Positions 32,985 through 42,262 of a stretch of 64,000 nucleotides of DNA are shown here, in pieces; the first letter of the stretch is position 1, and each line of letters opens with the position of its first letter. Source of the stretch: Epilithonimonas zeae (GTDB lineage: Bacteria; Bacteroidota; Bacteroidia; Flavobacteriales; Weeksellaceae); assembly GCF_900141765.1 (NCBI RefSeq), contig NZ_FSRK01000003.1, positions 124,001-188,000 on the forward strand, read 5' to 3'. Made by a program: the position numbers and the translations under genes. The notes under the pieces are model-generated. The model was given only the letters and a program-made list of their open reading frames with translations, was not told the DNA's origin and searched no databases.

Positions 32985-34223
32985 TTATTGAATTAAACCT
33001 GCACCGACTGTTACAAAACTGGATTCATCGATAAAGATGATTCCGCCGTTTGTCGCCAAATCTTTGTAAGAATCATAAGCCAAAGGTTTTGCTGTTTTTA
33101 ATTTTAATTTTACAATTTCGTTGAGAGAAACTTGTTCCACTTCCTGCTTTTCCAGAGTATTGACATCGAGTTTGTATTCAATTTCTTTGATGACACCTTT
33201 TACTTGAGTTGTGTTGTTTTGAATCAAATATTTTGCACCAGATTTCAGCGGTTTATCGCCCATCCAGCAAACGAGAACTTCTAATTCCTGTTCAATTTTT
33301 GGAAGGTCGTCGGATTTTACAATCAAATCGCCACGGCTGATATCAATATCATTTTCCAAATGCAAAATCACACTTTGAGGAGCAAAAGCTTCTTCTACTT
33401 TTTCCTGATTGATTTCGATGGCTGAGATTTTACTTTCAGTTCCGGAAGGTAAAATCGTCACCGAATCTCCAACTTTGTAGATTCCGCTGGAGATTTTCCC
33501 TGCGTAACCACGGTAATCGTGAAGTTCATCTGTCTGAGGACGAATGACGTATTGCACCGGAAATCTCGCTTTGTCCAGATTGATTGTATTTTCCAATTCC
33601 ACAGATTCCAGATAATCCAATAAAGTTTTTCCCTCATACCAATTCAGGTTTTCAGATTTATCAACGATATTGTCACCATCTAAAGCCGAAATTGGAATAT
33701 AAACGACATTATTCAATGACAGCTGTTCTGCCATTTCTGAATAGTCATTTTTGATATTGTTAAAAATGTCTTCGGAATAATTAACCAAATCCAGTTTGTT
33801 AATCGCCACTACAACATTCGGAATGTTAAGTAATGATGCAATAATCGAATGCCTTTTGGTTTGTTCTATGATTCCGTTTCGAGCGTCAATCAGGATGATA
33901 ATCAAATCCGAATTGCTGGCTCCGGTAATCATATTTCGGGTGTACTGAACGTGACCGGGTGCATCCGCAATAATAAATTTCCTTTTAGGTGTGGAGAAAT
34001 ATTTGTACGCCACGTCAATGGTGATTCCCTGTTCACGTTCTGCTCTCAAACCATCTGTTAACAAAGCTAAATCAAGTTCGCCATCATTCTTGAATTTGCT
34101 GGCGCGTTCAACAGCTTCCAACTGGTCTATCAGAATGTTTTTGCTATCGTATAATAATCTGCCTATCAGTGTGCTTTTTCCGTCGTCTACACTTCCTGCT
34201 GTGATGAATCTTAATATGTCCAT
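32985..34223 (-). CDS. cysN: Sulfate adenylyltransferase subunit 1 (GTPase)
   Basis: 412 residues. GTPase motifs: GSVDDGKSTL (about 9-18), the switch region EQGITIDVAY, DAPGHVQYTRN (about 88-98) and NKLD (about 141-144), then EF-Tu-like beta-barrel domains. With CysD it makes adenosine 5'-phosphosulfate (APS) from sulfate and ATP, driven by GTP hydrolysis. There is no fused APS kinase domain, consistent with the APS-type reductase at 35243. A 92-bp repeat-rich spacer separates it from cysD. Confidence 0.93.
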   Translation of the reverse strand: MDILRFITAGSVDDGKSTLIGRLLYDSKNILIDQLEAVERASKFKNDGELDLALLTDGLRAEREQGITIDVAYKYFSTPKRKFIIADAPGHVQYTRNMITGASNSDLIIILIDARNGIIEQTKRHSIIASLLNIPNVVVAINKLDLVNYSEDIFNNIKNDYSEMAEQLSLNNVVYIPISALDGDNIVDKSENLNWYEGKTLLDYLESVELENTINLDKARFPVQYVIRPQTDELHDYRGYAGKISSGIYKVGDSVTILPSGTESKISAIEINQEKVEEAFAPQSVILHLENDIDISRGDLIVKSDDLPKIEQELEVLVCWMGDKPLKSGAKYLIQNNTTQVKGVIKEIEYKLDVNTLEKQEVEQVSLNEIVKLKLKTAKPLAYDSYKDLATNGGIIFIDESSFVTVGAGLIQ

Positions 34224-34231
34224 TTTTTTGA

Positions 34232-34312
34232 TAATTGATAGTTAATAGTTGATAAATGATTTTACAATTAGCTTTAGATTATAATCATTCATCAATTATC
34301 ATTCATCATTAA
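34232..34312. repeat. Intergenic TTGAT/ATCAA repeat with dyad symmetry
   Basis: The spacer between cysD and cysN is built of variants of ATTGATAATTGATGAATGAT: TTGATAATTGATAGTTAATAG on one side and CATTCATCAATTATCATTCA on the other, so it can fold on itself. The same vocabulary recurs beside the tRNA genes at 47838-47908. Confidence 0.55.
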
Positions 34313-34315
34313 TAA

Positions 34316-35224
34316 TTAAAAATAACCTGCTTTTTTTCTGTCCTCCATTGCGGCTTCCGAAGTTCTGTCGTCTATTCTTGTTTCGCCTCGTTCGCTGGTT
34401 TTGGTGGTGATAATTTCGGCAATCACCTGCTCTAGATTACTCGCTTCCGATAATACTGCTGCAGTACATGTCATATCGCCAACTGTTCTGTAGCGAACTT
34501 TTTCTGTGGTCACGACATCATTTTCATCAAGATTGACAAACTCGTTCATTGCGATGAATTGATTATCTAAATTGAGAACTTCGCGTTCGTGTGAGAAGTA
34601 AATCGAAGGTAATTGAATATTCTCTCTCAAGATGTAATTCCAGACGTCTAATTCTGTCCAGTTACTGATTGGAAACGCTCTCACTTGTTCTCCTTTGTGG
34701 ATTTTTCCGTTGTAAGTGTTCCAAAGCTCGGGACGCTGAAGTTTCGGATCCCATTGCCCAAAATCGTCGCGAACGGAGAAAATACGTTCTTTGGCTCTGG
34801 CTTTTTCCTCATCACGTCTTCCGCCACCAATGCAACAGTCGAATTCGAATTCTTCAACGGTGTCCAACAATGTGAAAGTCTGCAGTGCGTTTCTGCTCGG
34901 CAATTTACCTTTGGGTTCTCTCAAACCTTTTTCTTTAATAGTGTCTTCTACTTTTCTTACAATTAGTTTTTCTCCAATCTGCTCAGCTAATTGGTCACGA
35001 AATTCCAGAACTTCGGGAAAATTATGACCTGTATCGATGTGAACTAACGGAAATGGAAATTTGCCTGGACGAAAAGCTTTTAGTGCTAGATGAACGAGGG
35101 TAATGCTGTCCTTACCTCCACTGAAAAGCAAAGCTGGACGTTCAAACTGCCCCGCAACTTCCCTGAAAATATGAATGGCTTCGGATTCTAACTGCTCCAG
35201 ATAATCCAAATGATATTTTGACAT
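34316..35224 (-). CDS. cysD: Sulfate adenylyltransferase subunit 2
   Basis: 302 residues. PP-loop motif LLFSGGKDSITLVHLA (about 28-43) plus CCIGGGRRDEEKARAKERIFS and QRPELWNTYNGKIHKGEQVRAFPISNWTELDVW, all typical of CysD. It is the catalytic partner of CysN. The end SEAAMEDRKKAGYF matches the family. It starts 18 bp after cysH. Confidence 0.95.
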   Translation of the reverse strand: MSKYHLDYLEQLESEAIHIFREVAGQFERPALLFSGGKDSITLVHLALKAFRPGKFPFPLVHIDTGHNFPEVLEFRDQLAEQIGEKLIVRKVEDTIKEKGLREPKGKLPSRNALQTFTLLDTVEEFEFDCCIGGGRRDEEKARAKERIFSVRDDFGQWDPKLQRPELWNTYNGKIHKGEQVRAFPISNWTELDVWNYILRENIQLPSIYFSHEREVLNLDNQFIAMNEFVNLDENDVVTTEKVRYRTVGDMTCTAAVLSEASNLEQVIAEIITTKTSERGETRIDDRTSEAAMEDRKKAGYF

Positions 35225-35242
35225 TTTAATCTTAATTAATTG

Positions 35243-35959
35243 TTATTTATGAACGTGAAGTCCACATTCTTTTTTGCTGGCATCTTCCCACCACCAGCGA
35301 CCTGCACGAAAATCTTCGCCTGGCTGAATTGCTCTTGTACAAGGCGCGCAACCAATGCTAACGAAACCTTTGTCGTGCAAAACATTATAAGGAATATTAT
35401 TTTTTTTAATGTAATCTCTTACTTGTTCCGTTGTCCAGAATAGGATTGGATGATACTTGATGATTTGGTTCGACTCATCCCATTCGAATTGAGAAAGATT
35501 TTCTCTCGCTACAGAATGTTCTGCTCTGAGTCCTGTAATCCAGATTTTGTTACCTTTCAATGCTCTTTTCAACGGATGAACTTTTCTAATCTCACAGCAG
35601 GTTTTCCTGTTCTCTACAGACCTGTAAAATGAATCCGGTCCATTGTCCTGAATGAATGGTTCCAATTCTTCCGGATTTGGGTAATAGGCTTTTATATGTA
35701 GTTTGTACTTGGATTTGGTTAAATTCCAAGTGTTATAAGTATCTTCGAATAATCGACCTGTGTCCAGCGTAAAAACTTTTATTGGTAAATCTTTGACCAA
35801 ATCTGTAATTACTTGGTCTTCGAAACTAAAGCTTGTTGAAAAGCAAACTTCATCGGGAAAAGTATTTGTCAGAATCTCCAGAACTTCATCTATCGATTTT
35901 GATTCAATATTTTCATCTATAAGTTTTTGGTAAGTTTTTTTTAGTTCGTTCTCCATCAT
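35243..35959 (-). CDS. cysH: Adenylyl-sulfate (APS) reductase, CysH family
   Basis: 238 residues. It has the thioredoxin-reactive ECGLH motif at the C-terminus and two cysteine pairs, TCCEIRKVHPL and GCAPCTRAI, the CC/CxxC set that binds a [4Fe-4S] cluster in APS-type reductases. The enzyme therefore probably reduces APS directly to sulfite, not PAPS, in line with the absence of cysC. First gene of the operon, with two adjacent ATG codons at the start and a strong promoter just upstream. Confidence 0.92.
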   Translation of the reverse strand: MMENELKKTYQKLIDENIESKSIDEVLEILTNTFPDEVCFSTSFSFEDQVITDLVKDLPIKVFTLDTGRLFEDTYNTWNLTKSKYKLHIKAYYPNPEELEPFIQDNGPDSFYRSVENRKTCCEIRKVHPLKRALKGNKIWITGLRAEHSVARENLSQFEWDESNQIIKYHPILFWTTEQVRDYIKKNNIPYNVLHDKGFVSIGCAPCTRAIQPGEDFRAGRWWWEDASKKECGLHVHK

Positions 35960-35975
35960 TCAATGTAATCAGGTA

Positions 35976-36007
35976 CAAATTTAACAATTCATTCAATTTT
36001 GACCAAA
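35976..36007 (-). promoter_or_regulatory. Promoter of cysH-cysD-cysN-TSUP
   Basis: Minus-strand TTTG (36007-36004), 20 nt, TAAATTTG (35983-35976); an exact consensus match, leader about 10 nt. Confidence 0.75.
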
Positions 36008-36035
36008 TTAGTATAATTTAAAATACGTTAAAAAA

Positions 36036-37067
36036 TTAATAGAATCTTTTAACATCAATTTCGGATTCGAGATTCAAATTATTCTCGATAAAATCAAATA
36101 GTACTTTTGAAAAATAACTTCCGTTATAAACACCTCTTGCTCCCAATCCATTAAAGATGTAGAAATTCTGATATTTCTGATGCCTTCCTAAAATTGGTCT
36201 TCTGTCCGCAACCGTCGCACGAAAGGCTACATTGATATCTTGAATTTCAAAGTCATTTTTATAAATTCCCTTAAGTGCTGATTTTAATTCTTCGACTGAT
36301 TCATCATTGATATTATTAGTTTTATCAAAACGGTCATAACTTCCACCGTAGTAATAGTTATCATTCTGAAGATTAAATAAGAAATGCTTTTTCTTAATAA
36401 TGTAAGAGTCTGGAACTTTATTTAACTTAACTTTCAAACAATGGCCTTTGTTAGGTTGAATTGGAATATTACTAAAAAATGGATTAGTGTTGCTTGCAAT
36501 ACCTTCGCAGAAAATAAGATTTTTAAATGTGAAATTTTTATACGAATTGTTTGCAGTATCAATTAATTGATAATCGAATTTTTCTTTGATTAAATAATTG
36601 TTGTCTTCTAAATAATTCAATATATCTGTAAAGAAACTAGAAACATCAATTCTGCAGGATTGATTGACCTTTCCAGCTCCGAAAGAATTTTCAACAGACT
36701 CTAATTTTATAAAATCCGGGTTAAGGTAAGACTTCAAATCTTCTTTCTGAGAATTTTTGGTCCATTGCACTTTCTCGGAATCATTATGAAAAATTCGAAC
36801 AACATTTTCATCAATCAAATAATTTTTGGAAGTATAAGTTTCTATTTCTTTGAAGATAACATCCAGATAATCGATTTGTTCCTGGGACTTCCAAAATGTA
36901 TTAAATCTCTTCAGGATAACAGGATTACAAACGCCAGCAGAAATCTGAGAAGCGGAGATATTTTCATCATAAAAAATCTTGAAAGATTTCTTTTCCTTAA
37001 TCAATTGATGAGCGAAGAAAACTCCAGCATATCCAGCTCCAACGATGATGTAATCTACCTGTTTCAT
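36036..37067 (-). CDS. FAD-dependent oxidoreductase, DAO family
   Basis: 343 residues. The N-terminal dinucleotide motif DYIIVGAGYAGVFFAHQL is followed by ISAGVCNPVILKRF, a middle NLIFCEGIAS and the C-terminal FRATVADRRPILGRH ... YIFNGLGARGVYNGSYFS typical of glycine/D-amino acid oxidase-type flavoproteins. The RRPILG and GLGARG stretches recall the oxidase part of MnmC-like proteins, but no methyltransferase part is present. The substrate cannot be deduced. Monocistronic between cysH and gldN. Confidence 0.82.
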   Translation of the reverse strand: MKQVDYIIVGAGYAGVFFAHQLIKEKKSFKIFYDENISASQISAGVCNPVILKRFNTFWKSQEQIDYLDVIFKEIETYTSKNYLIDENVVRIFHNDSEKVQWTKNSQKEDLKSYLNPDFIKLESVENSFGAGKVNQSCRIDVSSFFTDILNYLEDNNYLIKEKFDYQLIDTANNSYKNFTFKNLIFCEGIASNTNPFFSNIPIQPNKGHCLKVKLNKVPDSYIIKKKHFLFNLQNDNYYYGGSYDRFDKTNNINDESVEELKSALKGIYKNDFEIQDINVAFRATVADRRPILGRHQKYQNFYIFNGLGARGVYNGSYFSKVLFDFIENNLNLESEIDVKRFY

Positions 37068-37069
37068 AA

Positions 37070-37100
37070 AATAAAAAACCTGAGTAAAGATACTCAGGTT
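37070..37100 (-). terminator. Terminator after gldN
   Basis: AACCTGAGTA (37077-37086) pairs with TACTCAGGTT (37091-37100), loop AAGA, followed by TTTTTTAT on the minus strand. It ends the gldKLMN unit. Confidence 0.9.
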
Positions 37101-37124
37101 TTTTTATTTGGATTATGAGAAATA

Positions 37125-38342
37125 TTAGTAATTCCACATATCATTTTCCATTTGAAGAATCTGTGCTTTGATTCTGTCGCTTTCTTCCAATTGGCCTTCT
37201 GCATCATTCGGAATATACTCATCGATGATACCGCTTCCGCCTCTACCAAGACCATTGTCCGCTTTATAGATTACTGATGAAAATCTTCTTGCATTAAGAA
37301 CATCATCAAAAGTAATATCAGAAGTAGAGTTTTTAGCATTAAAGATATAATTGCTGCTTAGAACTTGTCTAGCATCCGGATAATAGATCCAGAAAAGATC
37401 AATTAAATCACCAGCTTCATTTAAGATAGAAGGATCAACCGGAGCTCCAGATTCTTGCATTTGTTGTGCTCTTTCTGCTTTTAGAATCGCCGCATTTGGA
37501 TCTTCACCCATCGCTGCAATTCCAAGTAGTCTATATCTTAATTGAGTATCTCTCTTATCGATATACCACATTCCCATCAACTTAAGTGCCTTAACTTTTT
37601 CAGTTTTGGTTTCAGAAAAACCAACATTGGCTTCAATGTCACTTTTCTTGATTTTGTACCAAGAACCGTCTAAGTTCACAAGCATAGTCCCTGGTTCAAT
37701 AGAAGGCGCTTTGGTTGTTTTTTTAACAGTTTTTTTCTTTTTACCTTTACCAGTAGTTACAGTTTCTTCAGTAGCAGCAGGCTGAGCAGCTCCGTTATAC
37801 TCCAAAACATCCGCCAGTCTAGTAGAATATTTCATAAACATTCCATCAACTTGCTTGTTACCAGTTCCTTTTAATGAAGTAAAATATTTTAAAAGTCTTT
37901 GCGCTTCTGCATCTTCGATTTTATTAGCGTTCATTATTTCGGTAAAATAATTATCTACCATTGGAACAGACGTTGCAGCAGCAATTCCCTCAGGAGTTAA
38001 TCTGCTTGTAAAATCATCGCCAGAATAAACTTCTTTTATTTTACCTGAATTAACAGCATCTAATAAGATCTGATAAAGAGACTTGTTTTGAGAAACCAAG
38101 CCATCAGCATTATGGTAAAAAGGCTGATTGATTTTATCATTCATATCAATAATCTCCCATACAACCATACTTCTTAAGATGTCTTTATCCTCGATAAATC
38201 CATATTTAAGAGGTGTAATACTATCTTTCTTAATCTCACGATCTTCTCTGAAAGTCTGTGGCGAATTAGCATTAAGAATGCTACTCTGTCCAAAAACCAT
38301 TGTTGAGGAAAGACAAATTAAACTATATATAATCTTTTTCAT
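37125..38342 (-). CDS. gldN: Gliding motility / T9SS protein GldN
   Basis: 405 residues with a signal peptide (1-18, ends VFG/Q). The family core includes DKDILRSMVVWEIIDMNDKINQPFY, SLYQILLDAVNSGKI, LMGMWYIDKRDTQLRYRLLGIAAMG and NSTSDITFDDVLNARRFSSVIYK. Around residues 185-215 there is a Lys/Thr-rich insertion (GKGKKKKTVKKTTK) that I would not expect in the core. GldN/PorN joins GldK in the periplasmic ring of the type IX secretion system. Last of four gld genes, 49 bp after gldM. Confidence 0.94.
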   Translation of the reverse strand: MKKIIYSLICLSSTMVFGQSSILNANSPQTFREDREIKKDSITPLKYGFIEDKDILRSMVVWEIIDMNDKINQPFYHNADGLVSQNKSLYQILLDAVNSGKIKEVYSGDDFTSRLTPEGIAAATSVPMVDNYFTEIMNANKIEDAEAQRLLKYFTSLKGTGNKQVDGMFMKYSTRLADVLEYNGAAQPAATEETVTTGKGKKKKTVKKTTKAPSIEPGTMLVNLDGSWYKIKKSDIEANVGFSETKTEKVKALKLMGMWYIDKRDTQLRYRLLGIAAMGEDPNAAILKAERAQQMQESGAPVDPSILNEAGDLIDLFWIYYPDARQVLSSNYIFNAKNSTSDITFDDVLNARRFSSVIYKADNGLGRGGSGIIDEYIPNDAEGQLEESDRIKAQILQMENDMWNY

Positions 38343-38391
38343 AATAAGTATTGAAATATAAAATCAATCAGATAAACTGTTTTTTAATTTT

Positions 38392-39960
38392 TTATAGTGC
38401 ACTAATAACAACCCCACTAATATTAGGAAGTACTACCCCACTTAATCCTTGTGCAGTTGCCTGAACATCAAAGATTGCTATGTTATCTCCAGATCTCAAG
38501 CCTTTTGTTAAAGGTTCAACAGGAGCTAATGAGTTTCCGTTTACAGTCATTACTGCTTTACCAGGAACTTTAACTTTGAAGCTTACAACGTTAAAAGACA
38601 CAGGGAAATCAAAATCTTTAAGCGTAGCCGTTAAAGTTTGTTTTGAAATCATGTTTGCAGGCATAACGTCATAACTCTTACCTCTGATCTCTCCTCTTGG
38701 TGGAGGGATATTTTTAATTCTAAATTTGAAAGGCTGAGTAATTGTTTTTCCACTTGGTGATTTTCCAGCAATTGTAAGTGTAACCTCATTACCAGAACCT
38801 GGTGTAACATTCCATTTTCCACTGCTTCCGCTAACAGATGCACCAGCAGCTGATAAAGTAGTAGCACTAAGATCTGCACCTAAGATTGATCCTGAAACTG
38901 GGTTGGAAAGTCCTCTGTAAAGAACATTCATTTTGTCAGCTGCTAAGATTGCACCACTCTGTTCTTTAAGTGCTTCTGCACCAGAAACTACATTAAGTGT
39001 ATGTGCATATGGAAGTGAATGTGCCTTTCCATTTTTATCGTTAAATGTAATAGTCCCTTGGAATTTTTGCTCTCCAGTAGAACCTGTATTAGGCGTAATA
39101 ATACCTTGTCCATTTACAACTTGAGCTCCAGAAATTGATAGACCAGGTACTGAACTAGCAAAAGTTCCGATCGCCACTTTAATTTGAGCTGGTTCACCTT
39201 TCATAACTGAACTTGGTCCAGATACTAAAGCTTCGTAAGCATCAAATTTGATATCAGCATCCACTTTCTCCTGAAGCATAGAAGTGATTGCATCTGACTG
39301 CAAGTTTCTAGCTTCTGACTGTATAACTTCTAAGTTAGAAAGTGCAGCAACTAATGGTTGGTTATAAAATTTATACTGGATCCACCCTTTTGCAGCTCTT
39401 TTATCTCCCTTAGGAAAATCTGCAACAAGTGTTTTTTTAGCTCTTTCAGCAACATCTTTCAATTGAGGATTAGCTCCGAAAGTACTTACAATAAAATCTC
39501 TTAAGCCATTAATCTTAGCTTGAAGATCTGTAGCCGTTTTAGATGGGTTTTTTTCATCACCATCTTTAAAGAAGTTATTAGTAGCTGGCTCAGTATTGTT
39601 AAGAGCAGTAAAACTTTCTTCAACAGCCAAAGTAGGATTGTACTCAGCTTCGGTGCTCATTTTAGTTTTAAGGTCTTCGATAAAATTAACTAATTCGTTA
39701 GTTTTTCCTTCTAAACCTTTATACTGATCTAACAATGGACCATAGTTTTCTGGTGAAGAAACAGCCTTAGCTTCTAAAGTCTTTTTGAAAATCTTATCAT
39801 TCTTGTCCTGAACTGTAAGTCTGGTATCAGTTAATGATTGATTGGTATCTTTATATGATCTGATGATTTCCTGATCGATCTGCATTGCAAGCATCGCAAT
39901 GAAAACCAAATACATCAGGTTAATCATCTTCTGACGTGGTGTCTGTTTACCTCCTGCCAT
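38392..39960 (-). CDS. gldM: Gliding motility / T9SS motor protein GldM
   Basis: 522 residues. The short cytoplasmic N-terminus TPRQKMINLMYLVFIAMLAMQ contains the single transmembrane helix whose Glu/Asp-flanked face meets GldL. The rest is a large periplasmic part with four domains (VDADIKFDAYEALVSGPSSVMKGEPAQIKVAIGTF; YRGLSNPVSGSILG; IKNIPPPRGEIRGKSYD). GldL and GldM form the proton-driven rotary motor that energises type IX secretion and gliding. 47 bp after gldL. Confidence 0.95.
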   Translation of the reverse strand: MAGGKQTPRQKMINLMYLVFIAMLAMQIDQEIIRSYKDTNQSLTDTRLTVQDKNDKIFKKTLEAKAVSSPENYGPLLDQYKGLEGKTNELVNFIEDLKTKMSTEAEYNPTLAVEESFTALNNTEPATNNFFKDGDEKNPSKTATDLQAKINGLRDFIVSTFGANPQLKDVAERAKKTLVADFPKGDKRAAKGWIQYKFYNQPLVAALSNLEVIQSEARNLQSDAITSMLQEKVDADIKFDAYEALVSGPSSVMKGEPAQIKVAIGTFASSVPGLSISGAQVVNGQGIITPNTGSTGEQKFQGTITFNDKNGKAHSLPYAHTLNVVSGAEALKEQSGAILAADKMNVLYRGLSNPVSGSILGADLSATTLSAAGASVSGSSGKWNVTPGSGNEVTLTIAGKSPSGKTITQPFKFRIKNIPPPRGEIRGKSYDVMPANMISKQTLTATLKDFDFPVSFNVVSFKVKVPGKAVMTVNGNSLAPVEPLTKGLRSGDNIAIFDVQATAQGLSGVVLPNISGVVISAL

Positions 39961-40007
39961 TTTAATACAATAATTTAAATGTTAAACAATAATTAAAATG
40001 ATAGTGA

Positions 40008-40685
40008 TTAAGACTTCATTGCGCTAAGCATGCCACCATAAACTCTGTTAAGGCTATTAAGATTAGAAGTTAAACCTTGTAATTCCTCATTGAATTTTTC
40101 TGATTGTGCTGCAGATTTCTGGATATCTTCAACATATTTTTTACTGAACTCAGACTGTTTTTGACCTTGTTCCAATTGTAAAGCATATAAAGCATTCATA
40201 CTCTCAAGGTGAGAAGCAGCAAGATTCAATTGCTCGTTATATTTGTGAGTAGAAGCAGAAACATCTACAGTTTGGTTGATTTGATCTACGGAAGATGAGA
40301 ATTTATCAATTCCGCCTCTTAATCTTTCGAATAAGCTTACGTCTAATTTAGCATCAGCTAACATTTTGTCAAGCTTGTCAGATAATGAAACTTCCAATTC
40401 TTTATTTTCTACTTTAGCAACAACTTTTCTTGGTTGTCTTTCAGCAGACTCATCCAATAATTCTGGGTAAACGTTTTCCCAAGCATAATTTTCTTCTTTT
40501 GCTGGTGGATCGAATGCGAAGAACAAGAAGATGATTGCTTCTGTAATCAAACCTGCAGCAAGTGCTACGTTACCAGTAATAGGTCCTACGTGCCAGTGCG
40601 TCATTTTGAATAAAGCACCTAAGATTACGATAGCTGCACCAAACGAATAAACAAAGTTAGTTATTGATTCTTTAGTTTTAAACAT
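40008..40685 (-). CDS. gldL: Gliding motility / T9SS motor protein GldL
   Basis: 225 residues. Two transmembrane helices (about 12-30 and 36-55) frame FKMTHWHVGPITGNVALAAGLITEAIIFLFFAFDPP, which holds the conserved membrane Glu of the motor. A long coiled-coil cytoplasmic part follows (about 100-220, LSDKLDKMLADAKL ... LQGLTSNLNSLNRVYGGML). It is the stator partner of GldM. Confidence 0.95.
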   Translation of the reverse strand: MFKTKESITNFVYSFGAAIVILGALFKMTHWHVGPITGNVALAAGLITEAIIFLFFAFDPPAKEENYAWENVYPELLDESAERQPRKVVAKVENKELEVSLSDKLDKMLADAKLDVSLFERLRGGIDKFSSSVDQINQTVDVSASTHKYNEQLNLAASHLESMNALYALQLEQGQKQSEFSKKYVEDIQKSAAQSEKFNEELQGLTSNLNSLNRVYGGMLSAMKS

Positions 40686-40731
40686 TTTTTCAATTTTTAG
40701 TTAGTTAGTAAAAGTTAGTTTATTTTATAAT

Positions 40732-42156
40732 TTATTTTGTTTTTCTTGTGAATTTACCTGCTCCAGCTGGAATATCCTGGATAGTTCTGAACCCGATATA
40801 ACTTCTTGCAGAATCTTTTCTTTCCCAATCTCTGTACCCAGTCATTAATAGATAACCTACATCTTTCCAAGAACCACCTCTTACAGTTTTCTTAACTTCT
40901 CTGTAAGCTTGGTTAGATAAATATGGATTTAAAGTTGATGAGAATTCGTAAGTTGAGTTATTGTAAGGAGACTCTGTCCATTCTGCAACATTTCCTGCCA
41001 TATCATACAAACCATATCCATTTTTAGGGAATTTTTTTACAGGACCTGTGTAAGTATAGGTTCCTTTTTTCTCATCTTCTATATAAGTACCTCTTTTAGG
41101 TTTGAAGTTGGCTAAGTAGCATCCTCTATCATCCTGCAAATAAGGCCCTCCCCAAGGATAAGTAGCATTTTGGATTCCACCTTTTGCAGCATACTCCCAT
41201 TCAGATTCTGTTGGAAGACGGAATCTCATAGCTTTTTGCTTTTTCTTTTTAAGACTGTTGTTATAATCGGTTTTGATTTTAGTTTTGAAATCACAATAAG
41301 CTCTAGCCTGATCCCAAGTTACACCAACAACAGGATATTCTTTATAGGCATTATGCCAAAAATATTGATCAAACAAAGGCTCATTGTAAGCATAGTTAAA
41401 ATCCTTAACCCAAACTGTAGTGTCTGGATAAACGGCAATACTTTCTTTCTTAAGATACTTAGTCCCTCTATCTTTATCTTTTACCGCAGAAGCAACATCT
41501 TCCCACTGATAATTATATTTAATCTTAGACCAATCAATGATTCTTTCATTATTGATTCTCTTTTCAGCAGGTAAGTACATAGATTCTAAAACCTCTGCAT
41601 ATTTCTCATCCGGATAAGCTGAAGTATTATAAGTTAATGGTACTTTTTTATCTAATTTTTTAGATTCATCATAACCATCTCTACCACCTTGAGATTCCAA
41701 AAATTTCTGATAAGGACTTGCCTCTTCACCAGTTTTTTTAGAAGCATAAGCATAGTCAGCAATAGACCCGCCGTTTCCGCCTTCTTCTCCTCCACCTTCT
41801 CCAGCAGCTTCAGCTAATAAGCCTCTGGCAATTGAATCTCTAACAGCATTGATGAAAACACGATATTCTGCGTTTGTAACCTCTGTCTCATCCATAAAAA
41901 AGGAAGAAACTGTCACAGTTTTTGGCATTGCTTTCTCCGGTGTACTCGCAAAGTCCTGATCTGCCATACCCATTACAAAAGATCCACCAGGAATTGGAAC
42001 CATCCCATAAGGTCTTTCTGCTATAAATGATTTTGAAGATCCTCTTGGAACAAGCTCACCCTTGATTCCGGGGTTACCTGTAATACCTTTCCCTCCACCT
42101 TTGGAACAAGAAATGATAACCGAAGTTGACAACAATATAAATAATATCCTTTTCAT
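40732..42156 (-). CDS. gldK: Gliding motility / T9SS lipoprotein GldK
   Basis: 474 residues. Lipobox at SVIISC (Cys about 17) gives an outer-membrane lipoprotein. The body is a formylglycine-generating-enzyme-like fold: YGMVPIPGGSFVMGMADQD, FFMDETEVTNAEYRVF, PVVGVTWDQARAYCDF, RFRLPTESEWEYAAKGG, GLYDMAGNVAEWTESPYN and VRGGSWKDVGYLLMTGYRDW. GldK/PorK forms the ring with GldN below the outer membrane. First gene of gldK-L-M-N. Confidence 0.95.
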   Translation of the reverse strand: MKRILFILLSTSVIISCSKGGGKGITGNPGIKGELVPRGSSKSFIAERPYGMVPIPGGSFVMGMADQDFASTPEKAMPKTVTVSSFFMDETEVTNAEYRVFINAVRDSIARGLLAEAAGEGGGEEGGNGGSIADYAYASKKTGEEASPYQKFLESQGGRDGYDESKKLDKKVPLTYNTSAYPDEKYAEVLESMYLPAEKRINNERIIDWSKIKYNYQWEDVASAVKDKDRGTKYLKKESIAVYPDTTVWVKDFNYAYNEPLFDQYFWHNAYKEYPVVGVTWDQARAYCDFKTKIKTDYNNSLKKKKQKAMRFRLPTESEWEYAAKGGIQNATYPWGGPYLQDDRGCYLANFKPKRGTYIEDEKKGTYTYTGPVKKFPKNGYGLYDMAGNVAEWTESPYNNSTYEFSSTLNPYLSNQAYREVKKTVRGGSWKDVGYLLMTGYRDWERKDSARSYIGFRTIQDIPAGAGKFTRKTK

Positions 42157-42262
42157 CCTATTTTAAAGAAATTAAGCGGTAAATATATAATTTTTTTTAT
42201 GAATAATTATCAATTTTAATTGAAAACGTAATTTGTTAAAGAATATTTCACAAACTACAAAA

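Noticed and set aside
36036-37067. MnmC-type bifunctional tRNA enzyme
   Set aside because: Only the FAD oxidoreductase part is present, with no methyltransferase domain, so the specific name is not supported.
42117-42262. glmS ribozyme or other riboswitch ahead of glmS
   Set aside because: glmS begins 11 bp after the DUF4270 gene at 44128; there is no room for a leader, and the spacer at 42157-42262 is downstream of glmS.
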